Assembly: GCF_018402175.1 (NCBI RefSeq)
Contig: NZ_JAGYJK010000017.1
Span: 248,001 to 312,000, forward strand
Source: Yoonia sp.
GTDB taxonomy: Bacteria > Pseudomonadota > Alphaproteobacteria > Rhodobacterales > Rhodobacteraceae
Reading direction: 5' to 3'
Length of the DNA stretch: 64,000 bases
In this document: positions 38,635-46,142 of the stretch, in pieces
Position numbering within the stretch: the stretch's first letter is position 1
How the letters are laid out: each line of letters begins with the position of its first letter
Translations under genes and position numbers: made by a program
The notes under the pieces: model-generated
The model's database searches: none
Seen by the model: only the letters and a program-made list of their open reading frames with translations
What the model was told of the DNA's origin: nothing

Positions 38635-40341
38635 ATGCCCTATCGCGCCCCGATCCGTGACTTCCGGTTCCTTCTGGATCATGTCGTGGGGTTTGCAGAG
38701 GTTGCAGCCACCGACCGGTTTGCCGAAGCCACACCCGATATGACCAGCGCGATCCTGACCGAAGCCGGCAAGATGTGCGAAGACATCCTCGCGCCGTTGA
38801 ACCAGATCGGGGACAAGCACCCCGCGCATCTGGACAACGGCATCGTGCGCACCCCGCCGGGGTTTGCCGACGGCTATCGCGCCATCGCAACCGGCGGCTG
38901 GATCGGCATGTCGGCCGCAACAGAACACGGCGGGATGGGCCTGCCGATGACGCTGACCACCACCGTGAACGAGATGCTCTCGGGTGCCTGCCTTGCGCTG
39001 CAACTGAACCCGCTGATGACCCAAGGGCAGATCGAGGCGCTGGAACACCATGCCTCGGACGCGATCAAAGCGGTCTATCTGCCGAAACTGATTTCCGGCG
39101 AATGGTGCGGCACGATGAACCTGACCGAACCGCAGGCGGGGTCCGATGTGGGCGCCCTGCGCACCAAGGCCGAACCCAATGGCGACGGCAGCTATGCGAT
39201 CACCGGACAGAAGATTTACATCTCTTGGGCCGACAACGATTTCACCGGCAATGTCTGCCATCTGGTGCTGGCCCGTCTGCCCGACGGCAAGCCGGGGACG
39301 AAGGGGATCAGCCTGTTCATGGTGCCAAAACTGATCCCCGATGCGGATGGCAATCCGGGCCGGAAAAACGACCTGCGTGTCGTCAGTCTGGAACACAAGA
39401 TGGGCCTGCACGGATCACCCACCGCGGTGATGGAATATTCCGGCGCGACCGGCTGGCTGGTGGGGCCCGCGCATGGCGGGATGGCGGCGATGTTCACCAT
39501 GATGAACAACGCCCGTCTGGGTGTCGGCACGCAAGGGATCGGGACCGCCGAACGCGCGCTGCAACATGCGCTCGCCTATGCGCAGGACCGCAAGCAGGGC
39601 CGCGCGGAAGGCACCGGTGCGATCATCGAACATGCCGATGTGCGCCGGATGCTGACCACGATGCGCGCCGATATCTATGCCGCGCGCGCCATATCGCTGA
39701 TGAATGCCGTGGCCATCGACATGGCGACAGCGACGCATGATCCTGCATGGTCCGCGCGCGCCGCATTCCTGACGCCGATCACCAAGGCCTTCGGCACAGA
39801 TGTCGGGGTCGAGGCCACAAATACCGGCGTGCAAATCCATGGCGGCATGGGCTTTATCGAGGATACTGGCGCCGCTCAGTTCGTCCGCGATGTCCGCGTC
39901 AGCACAATCTACGAAGGCACCAACGGTATTCAGGCGATGGACCTTGTCGCGCGCAAGCTGATGGATGGTGGCGATGCCGCATTCCGCCTGCTGGATGATG
40001 TTGTGCGCGGGGCAGAGGCCGCCAAGGCGACCCACCCCGATCTGGCCCATGCGGTCTGGGAAGCCGCCGAAACCCTGCGCGAAGCAACCGAATGGCTGGT
40101 TGGCCGCCCCGACCTGAACGACCGTTTCGCCGGTGCCGTGCCTTATCTGCGCGCCTTTGCGCGGGTGCTGGGCGGGCATGTGCATCTGGCCAGCGCCGTG
40201 GCGGGTGATGCGGGCCATCTGCGGCTTGCCACATTCTATATCAAGCGGATGTTGCCCGAACATATGGGCCTTTTGATCCATGTGCGCGAAGGGGCCGCCG
40301 GTCTGGCCGCAATCACAGCCGACGATCTGGCCGCTGCCTGA
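38635..40341 (+). CDS. Acyl-CoA dehydrogenase (long FadE/DmdC-type)
   Basis: 568-residue flavoprotein of the acyl-CoA dehydrogenase superfamily with the extended N- and C-termini seen in DmdC-like members. Motifs: MNLTEPQAGSDVGALRT (FAD contact), HGGMGFIEDTGAAQ, and YEGTNGIQAMDL holding the Glu that acts as catalytic base in most members. I chose the ATG at 38635 (MPYRAPIRDFRFLLDHVVGF). The open frame to 37879 is antisense to tsaC. The substrate is uncertain: 3-methylmercaptopropionyl-CoA or fatty acyl-CoA. Its stop overlaps the start of the MBL hydrolase. Confidence 0.9.
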   Translation: MPYRAPIRDFRFLLDHVVGFAEVAATDRFAEATPDMTSAILTEAGKMCEDILAPLNQIGDKHPAHLDNGIVRTPPGFADGYRAIATGGWIGMSAATEHGGMGLPMTLTTTVNEMLSGACLALQLNPLMTQGQIEALEHHASDAIKAVYLPKLISGEWCGTMNLTEPQAGSDVGALRTKAEPNGDGSYAITGQKIYISWADNDFTGNVCHLVLARLPDGKPGTKGISLFMVPKLIPDADGNPGRKNDLRVVSLEHKMGLHGSPTAVMEYSGATGWLVGPAHGGMAAMFTMMNNARLGVGTQGIGTAERALQHALAYAQDRKQGRAEGTGAIIEHADVRRMLTTMRADIYAARAISLMNAVAIDMATATHDPAWSARAAFLTPITKAFGTDVGVEATNTGVQIHGGMGFIEDTGAAQFVRDVRVSTIYEGTNGIQAMDLVARKLMDGGDAAFRLLDDVVRGAEAAKATHPDLAHAVWEAAETLREATEWLVGRPDLNDRFAGAVPYLRAFARVLGGHVHLASAVAGDAGHLRLATFYIKRMLPEHMGLLIHVREGAAGLAAITADDLAAA

Positions 40342-41381
40342 TGCCCGATGGCGGCGCTGGCATCCGGTATCCCTTTCCCACCCCACCCGCTGCGGGCGAG
40401 GCTGTTGCCGTTGCCGACGGCATCCTGTGGATGCGGCTGCCGCTGCCGATGGCGCTGGACCATGTGAATGTCTATGCGCTGGATGACGGCGATGGCTGGA
40501 CGGTTGTGGATACGGGCTTTGCCAGCACAAAGTCCAAGGCGATCTGGCAGACATTGTTGGACGGCCCATTGGCAGGCAAGCCCGTCACCCGTGTGATCGT
40601 GACCCATCACCACCCCGATCATGTGGGGCTGGCGGGTTGGTTCGTGGAACAGGGCGCAGACCTGCATATGCCGCGCACCGGCTGGTTGATGGCGCGGATG
40701 TTGACGCTTGATGTGCAGGACCGGCCCGCGCCGGAAGCCATCGCCTTTTACGAACGCGCCGGCATGGCGGCGGATGAACTGGCACGGCGCAAGACCGAAC
40801 GCCCGTTCAACTTTGCCGATTGCGTGGCCTCTCTGCCGCTGGGATATATCCGGTTGCGCGATGGCGGCACGATCCGCATGGGCGGGCGGAACTGGGACAT
40901 CCGTATGGGTGACGGGCACGCGCCGGAACATGCGACCTTCTGGTCGCGCGACGATGCGGTGGTGCTGGGCGGCGACCAGCTGCTGCCCTCGATCAGCGCC
41001 AATCTGGGGGTTTATCCGACCGAGCCCGATGCCGACCCCGTGGGCGACTGGATTGCGTCTTGCGAAAGGTTCCAACCGCTGGCGCGCCCCGACCATCTGG
41101 TGCTTGGGGGGCATAAACTGCCCTTTACCGGCCTGCCGCTGCGGCTGCGGCAGATGATCGACAATCATCATGGCGCGCTGGACCGGCTGGTCGCCTATCT
41201 GGACCAGCCGCGCGCGGCGGGCGACTGTTTCCTGCCGCTGTTCAAACGCCAGATCGGCCCCGCCGAATACGGGCTGGCACTGGTCGAGGCGGTGGCCCAT
41301 CTGAACCACCTGCACCAGACAGGCCGCGCCAGCCGCCATCTGCGCGGTGACGGGGCCTATATGTTCAGTGCCGTGCCATAA
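40341..41381 (+). CDS. MBL-fold metallo-hydrolase
   Basis: 346-residue metallo-beta-lactamase fold protein. The metal-binding motif is THHHPDHVG (about residues 89-97). Later ligands are HAPEHATF and GGDQLLPSIS, with GGHKLPF near the end. The C-terminal 100 residues form a helical domain like that of glyoxalase II/LACTB2-type hydrolases, which act on thioesters. It is translationally coupled to the acyl-CoA dehydrogenase (TGATG). A thioesterase-like role on its product is possible but inferred. Confidence 0.88.
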   Translation: MPDGGAGIRYPFPTPPAAGEAVAVADGILWMRLPLPMALDHVNVYALDDGDGWTVVDTGFASTKSKAIWQTLLDGPLAGKPVTRVIVTHHHPDHVGLAGWFVEQGADLHMPRTGWLMARMLTLDVQDRPAPEAIAFYERAGMAADELARRKTERPFNFADCVASLPLGYIRLRDGGTIRMGGRNWDIRMGDGHAPEHATFWSRDDAVVLGGDQLLPSISANLGVYPTEPDADPVGDWIASCERFQPLARPDHLVLGGHKLPFTGLPLRLRQMIDNHHGALDRLVAYLDQPRAAGDCFLPLFKRQIGPAEYGLALVEAVAHLNHLHQTGRASRHLRGDGAYMFSAVP

Positions 41382-41604
41382 TCCGCGCATGCAGGCGCTT
41401 TAATATCCGGCTGGCCGTCGTCTCGCATAGCGCGGGGATCACGGCATGGACCAGCGCCGCCATTGACGCCACACCCAGCCAGAACGAAAACCCCAAGGCA
41501 AAGCGCATATGGGCGAAATAAGTCTCGTTCACGCTGGCCGGATGATCAAGGAACAGCGTGGCGACCAAATTGCTGCGGGCGGTGTCTTGGGATGCGTCTG
41601 ACAT
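41365..41604 (-). CDS. DUF6356-like small membrane protein
   Basis: 79 residues with one or two hydrophobic segments (FALGFSFWLGVASMAALVHAVIPAL). The sequence FLDHPASVNETYFAHMRFA matches a small family common in proteobacteria, with no assigned function. I chose the ATG at 41604 over 41625 because it gives the shorter soluble lead. It overlaps the 3' end of the MBL hydrolase gene by 17 bases and is divergent from the Lrp-type regulator. Confidence 0.7.
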   Translation of the reverse strand: MSDASQDTARSNLVATLFLDHPASVNETYFAHMRFALGFSFWLGVASMAALVHAVIPALCETTASRILKRLHARIMARH

Positions 41605-41709
41605 GAAAACCTCTGTTGGTGGCATTTCGGCCAGCCTAACTGATCAGCCGCCAAATCCGGTCCCAAATTTCATTGTCATTCACGCAGATGATGGGATATT
41701 ATCCACCAC

Positions 41710-42177
41710 ATGTCCCAAATAATCGACGAAACAGACCGCCGTATCCTGCAAGTGCTGCAAACAGACGCCAGCCTGTCTGTAGATGACATCAGCGCCGCCG
41801 TGCATCTGTCGCGCAATGCCTGCTGGCGGCGGATCAAGGCGCTGGAACAGGCAGGCGTGATCCGCGCGCGCGTGGCGCTGGTCGATCCGGCCAAGGTCGG
41901 CGTACCGCTGATGGCGATGGTCCTGATACGTACCAATGCGCATGACGCGCAATGGATGGATCAATTCCAGACCGCCCTGCGCGCCCTGCCCGAGGTCGTG
42001 GGGGCCTACCGGATGACCGGCGATCTGGATTATGTCCTGCGCGTGCGGGTCGCGGATGTGCCTGCCTATGACGCATTTTACAAACGGTTGACCGCGCGGA
42101 TTTCGGTCTCTGACATTTCGGCCAGTTTCGTAATGGAGGAAATCAAGGAAACCACGGCAGTGCCGCTGTCACCGTGA
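41710..42177 (+). CDS. Lrp/AsnC family transcriptional regulator
   Basis: 155 residues: an N-terminal winged helix-turn-helix (DETDRRILQVLQTDASLSVD, recognition region LSRNACWRRIKALEQAG) and a C-terminal RAM ligand-binding domain (VVGAYRMTGDLDYVLRVRV). The amino-acid ligand cannot be predicted. It is divergent from the DUF6356 gene, with a 105-base spacer holding an AT-rich stretch (GGGATATTATCC). It might regulate itself or the DUF6356 gene. Confidence 0.92.
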   Translation: MSQIIDETDRRILQVLQTDASLSVDDISAAVHLSRNACWRRIKALEQAGVIRARVALVDPAKVGVPLMAMVLIRTNAHDAQWMDQFQTALRALPEVVGAYRMTGDLDYVLRVRVADVPAYDAFYKRLTARISVSDISASFVMEEIKETTAVPLSP

Positions 42178-42257
42178 CAAAATGTGACCACCTGACCGCG
42201 TGACAGGCTTGTGCAAATCGGATAAGCGGAACCAAATCACCAAGCAAGGAGCCGACG

Positions 42258-42398
42258 ATGGCCGACCATGACCACGAGCCCGGAAAGATGGACATCAGCG
42301 AACAGGAACGCACCTTTGACGGTTTCGTCAGCCTGTCTGTGAAAGGTGCCGCAATCAGCATCGCCGTGCTGATCCTGCTTGCGGTCTTTAACGCCTGA
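42258..42398 (+). CDS. aa3-type cytochrome c oxidase subunit IV
   Basis: A 46-residue ORF below usual gene-caller size. It begins MADHDHEPGKMDISEQERTF and ends with one membrane helix (VKGAAISIAVLILLAVFNA). This is the pattern of the small bacterial aa3 oxidase subunit IV known from Paracoccus and Rhodobacter: a short charged N-terminus, then a single helix. AAGGAG precedes the start by 7 bases. No other oxidase subunit gene is nearby. The lipoprotein gene starts 6 bases after its stop. Confidence 0.85.
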   Translation: MADHDHEPGKMDISEQERTFDGFVSLSVKGAAISIAVLILLAVFNA

Positions 42399-42404
42399 TC
42401 ACAG

Positions 42405-43013
42405 ATGCAGCGCCGCTTTTTCCTGATCGGCGCACCGCTCGCCTTGGCGGCCTGCGCCGGACAACAGGTGTGGGCACCCGACGACATCGTCGCGCGAGCC
42501 ATCTTTCGTGACCCCGACAACAGCTATCTGACGCTGTACACGATGAAAAACAACGGCTCTGGCAACGGGGCCCATTCTGCGCTGCTGATCAATGCAAGCC
42601 AGCGGGTGCTGTTCGATCCGGCAGGGTCTTTCGTGCAAAACCGGATGCCGGAACGCAATGATGTGCTGTTCGGCGTGACACCGGAACTGGAAACATTCTA
42701 CGTCAGCTATCATGCCCGCGTGACATATCATGTCGTCGGACAAACCGTGCCGGTCGCGCCTGACATTGCCGAACGCGCGCTGCAACTGGCGCTGGCGAAC
42801 GGGGCGGTGCCACAGGCGCATTGCGCGCGCGCGACCTCACGGCTGTTGCGGCAATTGCCGGGGTTTGCAGGGATCAGGCAAACCTGGTCACCCAACCGGC
42901 TGTCGGATGATTTCGCCACCTTGGCCGGCGTTGAAACCCGCACATACCGCGAAGACGACCCCGACGACAAAGGAATCGCCGCAGCCCGGATCAACGCCGC
43001 CCTCAGCGAATAG
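42405..43013 (+). CDS. Conserved lipoprotein of unknown function
   Basis: 202 residues with a lipoprotein signal (MQRRFFLIGAPLALAACAGQ, lipobox LAAC). The mature part contains NSYLTLYTMKNNGSGNGAHSALLINAS and VLFGVTPELETFYVSYHARVTYHVV, resembling a small papain-like or NlpC-like fold. The conserved AHSALLI and a later AHCARATS could supply His/Cys, but I cannot assign activity. It converges with azlD and overlaps it by 11 bases. Confidence 0.72.
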   Translation: MQRRFFLIGAPLALAACAGQQVWAPDDIVARAIFRDPDNSYLTLYTMKNNGSGNGAHSALLINASQRVLFDPAGSFVQNRMPERNDVLFGVTPELETFYVSYHARVTYHVVGQTVPVAPDIAERALQLALANGAVPQAHCARATSRLLRQLPGFAGIRQTWSPNRLSDDFATLAGVETRTYREDDPDDKGIAAARINAALSE

Positions 43014-43338
43014 CAAAGACCCACAACGCCAGATACAGCGTCCCGATCCCCGCAGCGATCCCCCAGATCGCGCTGCGGGTCCGGATACCCACGGCCACCG
43101 TCACGATGGCCGCAATCATGCGCGCGGGGTCGGGCACGCCACCCGTCGCCGCAGGCCACAACACCAGCGGCGCGACCATCCCCGGCAGGACCGCGACAGG
43201 CGTGAAGCGCAGCAGTTTCAGAACCAGTGGCGGCATCGGCCTGTCGCCAATCAACCCCAGAAACGAAAACCGGATCAGGAACGTCCCCGCCCCAAGAACC
43301 GCGATGATCAGCCAGATCTGACCCGTCGAATAGGTCAT
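43003..43338 (-). CDS. azlD: AzlD-type branched-chain amino acid exporter subunit
   Basis: 111-residue hydrophobic protein with about three to four membrane helices (WLIIAVLGAGTFLIRFSFLGL; RFTPVAVLPGMVAPLVLW). It is the small partner of AzlC in branched-chain amino acid or azaleucine export. I chose the ATG at 43338, overlapping the azlC stop (ATGA). The much longer open frame in the same phase lies inside azlC and is not coding. Confidence 0.88.
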   Translation of the reverse strand: MTYSTGQIWLIIAVLGAGTFLIRFSFLGLIGDRPMPPLVLKLLRFTPVAVLPGMVAPLVLWPAATGGVPDPARMIAAIVTVAVGIRTRSAIWGIAAGIGTLYLALWVFAIR

Positions 43339-44057
43339 GCCTTGCGCCTTTCGATCCATGTCTCGACGATTGCACCGGTGACCATCGCCGCCGCTGCCGC
43401 GACCAGCAAACCGGTGCCGGACGGCAGGTCGACCAACGCCAGCGCGACACTGACCGACACCGCTGCCGCCGCCACATGGGCCAGCGATTTCAGCATCGGC
43501 GACACCATGGCCAGAAACATGATCGGCACGATGAAATCCAGCGCCCAAGCCTCGGGGATGGCCGACCCGACCATGATCCCGACCAAAGTCATGATGAACC
43601 ACAAAGGCGTGATCGGCGTGGCCACCCCCAGAAAATAGGCGACACGGTCCTGCACGCGCATGTCGGGGCGCGCCTCGTACCGCGCGACCGAGGTGATATA
43701 GGTCTGGTCGAAATTCAGATAGGCCACCAGCGCGCGCTGCCACAACGGGGCCGCCCCCAGATAGGGCACCAAGGACGCCGAATACATCGCCATGCGCAGA
43801 TTGACCGCCAATGCGGCCAGCAGAACAAAGGCGATGCCGGCATCTTCCATCATCATCTGCACGGCGGCGAATTGCGCAGCCCCCGCAATGACCAGAACGG
43901 TGAACCCCATTGCCTGCGCCACCGTCAGCCCCGCATCCGTCGCCACGACGCCGAACAATGTGGCGAAAGGCACAGCCATCAACACGAAAGGGCTGCCATC
44001 GCGCAGCCCCGCCCAATAGGCCGAAGTCGCAGGGGATTTGACGGTGGAACTTGTCAT
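43335..44057 (-). CDS. azlC: AzlC-type branched-chain amino acid exporter subunit
   Basis: 240 residues with five or more membrane segments. AzlC hallmarks: LRDGSPFVLMAVPFATLFGVVA at the start, then VLVIAGAAQFAAVQMM, YSASLVPYL and YFLGVATPITPLW. With AzlD it exports branched-chain amino acids; the actual substrate in this organism is unknown. It is divergent from fdhD, with 60 bases between starts. Confidence 0.9.
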   Translation of the reverse strand: MTSSTVKSPATSAYWAGLRDGSPFVLMAVPFATLFGVVATDAGLTVAQAMGFTVLVIAGAAQFAAVQMMMEDAGIAFVLLAALAVNLRMAMYSASLVPYLGAAPLWQRALVAYLNFDQTYITSVARYEARPDMRVQDRVAYFLGVATPITPLWFIMTLVGIMVGSAIPEAWALDFIVPIMFLAMVSPMLKSLAHVAAAAVSVSVALALVDLPSGTGLLVAAAAAMVTGAIVETWIERRKA

Positions 44058-44117
44058 GGCTATGGCCTAGCTTGGCTACGGTACGGCAGGCTTAAACCCG
44101 CGAAATGGAAATGACAA

Positions 44118-44999
44118 TTGGCACGACTTGATGATCTTTCGTCCTATCTGATCGCCCCCGATCCGGCCGCGGACAGGCTGACGCGCGCGGTCACCGGCAC
44201 CGACCAGACCGGCGCGCCCATCGACCTGCGCGTGATCGAGGAACGCCCCCTGACGATCTATCTGAACAGTCAGGAAATCGTCACTGCGATGACCATCGGG
44301 GATTATCCGCAGTATCTGGCGCTGGGCTTTCTGCGCAACCAAGGCATGCTGCGCGCGGATGATACCGTGACCGGCATCGATTACGACGAAGAACTGGAAA
44401 CCGTGGTCGTGCGCACGGCCTCAAAAACCACGTTCGAGGACAAGCTGCGCAAGAAAACCCGCACCAGCGGCTGCGCGGTCGGCACCGTCTTTGGCGACAT
44501 GATGGAAGGGCTGGCAGGCGTCACCCTGCCCGACATGCCGCTGCGGACCTCCGATCTTTACGCGCTGGCGGCAACGATCAACCGGACCCCCTCGCTCTAT
44601 CTTTCGGCAGGGGCGATCCATGGCACGGTGCTGTGCCAGGGCGCGCGCCCGCTGGTCTATATGGAAGACGTGGGGCGCCATAACGCGGTGGACAAGATCG
44701 CAGGCTGGATGCACCATCACAACATCGACCCCGCCGACAAACTGCTTTACACGACCGGCCGGCTGACCTCGGAAATGGTGATCAAGACGGCCTTGATGGG
44801 CATACCCGCCCTCGCCTCGCGGTCGGGGTTTACCGCTTGGGGGGTAGAAATCGCGCGTGACATCGGGCTGACCCTGATCGGGCGGATGAAAGGGCAGCGG
44901 TTCGTCTGCCTGGCCGGCGAACAGCGCCTGATCCGCGACGCCGACCCGACATCGATCCCGGACGAACCGGCCCGCGCCGGGCGAAAGGCCGCCATATGA
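44118..44999 (+). CDS. fdhD: Formate dehydrogenase accessory sulfurtransferase FdhD
   Basis: Delivers sulfur to the molybdenum centre of formate dehydrogenase. The 293-residue protein shows EERPLTIYLNSQEIVTAMTI, the active-site region TSGCAVGTVFGDM (one Cys where E. coli has a CxxC), GAIHGTVLCQ, EDVGRHNAVDKIAG and RSGFTAWGVEIA. A TTG start at 44118 is the only start that keeps the conserved APDPAADRLTR region near the N-terminus; nearby ATGs are out of frame. It heads the molybdenum-cofactor operon. No formate dehydrogenase subunit gene is in the window. Confidence 0.9.
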   Translation: MARLDDLSSYLIAPDPAADRLTRAVTGTDQTGAPIDLRVIEERPLTIYLNSQEIVTAMTIGDYPQYLALGFLRNQGMLRADDTVTGIDYDEELETVVVRTASKTTFEDKLRKKTRTSGCAVGTVFGDMMEGLAGVTLPDMPLRTSDLYALAATINRTPSLYLSAGAIHGTVLCQGARPLVYMEDVGRHNAVDKIAGWMHHHNIDPADKLLYTTGRLTSEMVIKTALMGIPALASRSGFTAWGVEIARDIGLTLIGRMKGQRFVCLAGEQRLIRDADPTSIPDEPARAGRKAAI

Positions 45000-45009
45000 T
45001 CCTTTCCGC

Positions 45010-45042
45010 TTCTCTTTTCCAAAAATACTCCCGCCGGAGGCT
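45010..45042 (-). repeat. Variant dispersed element between fdhD and mobA
   Basis: Read on the minus strand: GCCTCCGGCGGGAGTATTT followed by TTGGAAAAGAGAAG. It has the same hairpin core as the other copies, but the tail matches the smpB-downstream element. Here the hairpin/T-tract points against both flanking plus-strand genes, so it does not terminate them in the usual sense. It might block antisense transcription. Confidence 0.6.
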
Positions 45043-45072
45043 CCCAAACCGGCAACACATGCAGGTGCCCGC

Positions 45073-45654
45073 GTGAACGCGCCGCTTGGGGTGATCCTCG
45101 CAGGCGGGCTTGCGACGCGGATGGGCGGCGGCGACAAAGGGCTGTTGCCCTTGGGCGACAGCACGATCCTGGGGCATGTGATCGACCGGTTGGCGCCGCA
45201 GGTGGCGGGGCTGGCGCTGAATGCCAACGGCGATCCCGCGCGCTTTGCCGCGCTCGGCCTGCCGGTGATCGCAGACAGTATCGCAGGTTTCGCAGGGCCT
45301 TTGTCGGGGGTGCTGGCGGGGCTGGACTGGGCGGCGGACCAAGGGGCCAGCCATATCGTCACCGCCGCCGCCGACACGCCGTTTCTGCCCTGCGATCTGG
45401 TACCGCGCCTGCAACTGGCGGGGGGCAATCAGGGGCTGGCGCTGGCGGCAAGCCCGGGCGGGCGGCAGCCGACCTTTGGCCTCTGGCCGGTCGCCCTGCG
45501 CGATGATCTGCGCGCAGCGTTGCTGGGCGGATTGCGCAAGGTCGTGCTCTGGACCAATGACCATGGCGCAGGCACGGCGGAATTCCCCGATGATATCGCC
45601 TTTTTCAACGTCAACACGCCGGATGATCTGGCCCGCGCGCAGGCCCTGCTATGA
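45073..45654 (+). CDS. mobA: Molybdenum cofactor guanylyltransferase
   Basis: Attaches GMP to molybdopterin to make the bis-MGD cofactor. The 193-residue nucleotidyltransferase has the GTP-binding loop LAGGLATRMGGGDKGLLPLG, the metal Asp region TAAADTPFLP, and a C-terminal NVNTPDDLARA. GTG start at 45073. It is followed by mobB with a 4-base overlap. Confidence 0.93.
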   Translation: MNAPLGVILAGGLATRMGGGDKGLLPLGDSTILGHVIDRLAPQVAGLALNANGDPARFAALGLPVIADSIAGFAGPLSGVLAGLDWAADQGASHIVTAAADTPFLPCDLVPRLQLAGGNQGLALAASPGGRQPTFGLWPVALRDDLRAALLGGLRKVVLWTNDHGAGTAEFPDDIAFFNVNTPDDLARAQALL

Positions 45655-46142
45655 AAATTTACGGCATCGTCGGCTACAAGAACGCGGGCAAGACCGGGCT
45701 GATGGAACGGCTGGTGACAGAGATCACAGGCCGCGGGATCAGCGTGTCGACCCTCAAACACGCGCATCATACGTTCGACGTGGATCACCCCGGCAAGGAT
45801 TCCTATCGCCACCGGCAGGCGGGGGCGCAGCAGGTGCTGCTTGCCTCTGGCACGCGCTGGGCGCTGATGAGCGAATTGCGCGGCGCGGCGGAACCACCGC
45901 TGGCCGATCTGTTGCGCCTGTTGTCACCCGTCGATCTGGTGCTGGTCGAAGGCTATAAACGCGACGCCCATCCCAAGGTCGAGGCGTTCCGCGCCGTAAC
46001 CGGCAACCCGCTGATCGCCCCCGATGATCCGACCGTGCGCGCGGTGGCCAGCGACACGGCGCTGACACTGGACCGGCCTGTCTTCGATCTGGACGACACT
46101 GCCACCATCGCAGATTTCATCCTGTCCGAGGTCGGTTTGTAA
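45651..46142 (+). CDS. mobB: Molybdopterin-guanine dinucleotide biosynthesis adapter protein MobB
   Basis: 163-residue GTP-binding protein helping MobA. P-loop GYKNAGKTGLMERL. The later motifs TLKHAHHTFDVDHPGKDSYRH and DLVLVEGYKRDAHPKVE are typical of MobB. The ATG overlaps the mobA stop (ATGA) and its own stop overlaps the next ATG (TAATG), so translation of the operon is coupled. Confidence 0.93.
   Translation: MKIYGIVGYKNAGKTGLMERLVTEITGRGISVSTLKHAHHTFDVDHPGKDSYRHRQAGAQQVLLASGTRWALMSELRGAAEPPLADLLRLLSPVDLVLVEGYKRDAHPKVEAFRAVTGNPLIAPDDPTVRAVASDTALTLDRPVFDLDDTATIADFILSEVGL

Noticed and set aside
43339..44016. Long extension of azlD
   Set aside because: The frame lies inside azlC on the same strand, is Gly/Arg/Ala-rich, and AzlD is complete from 43338.
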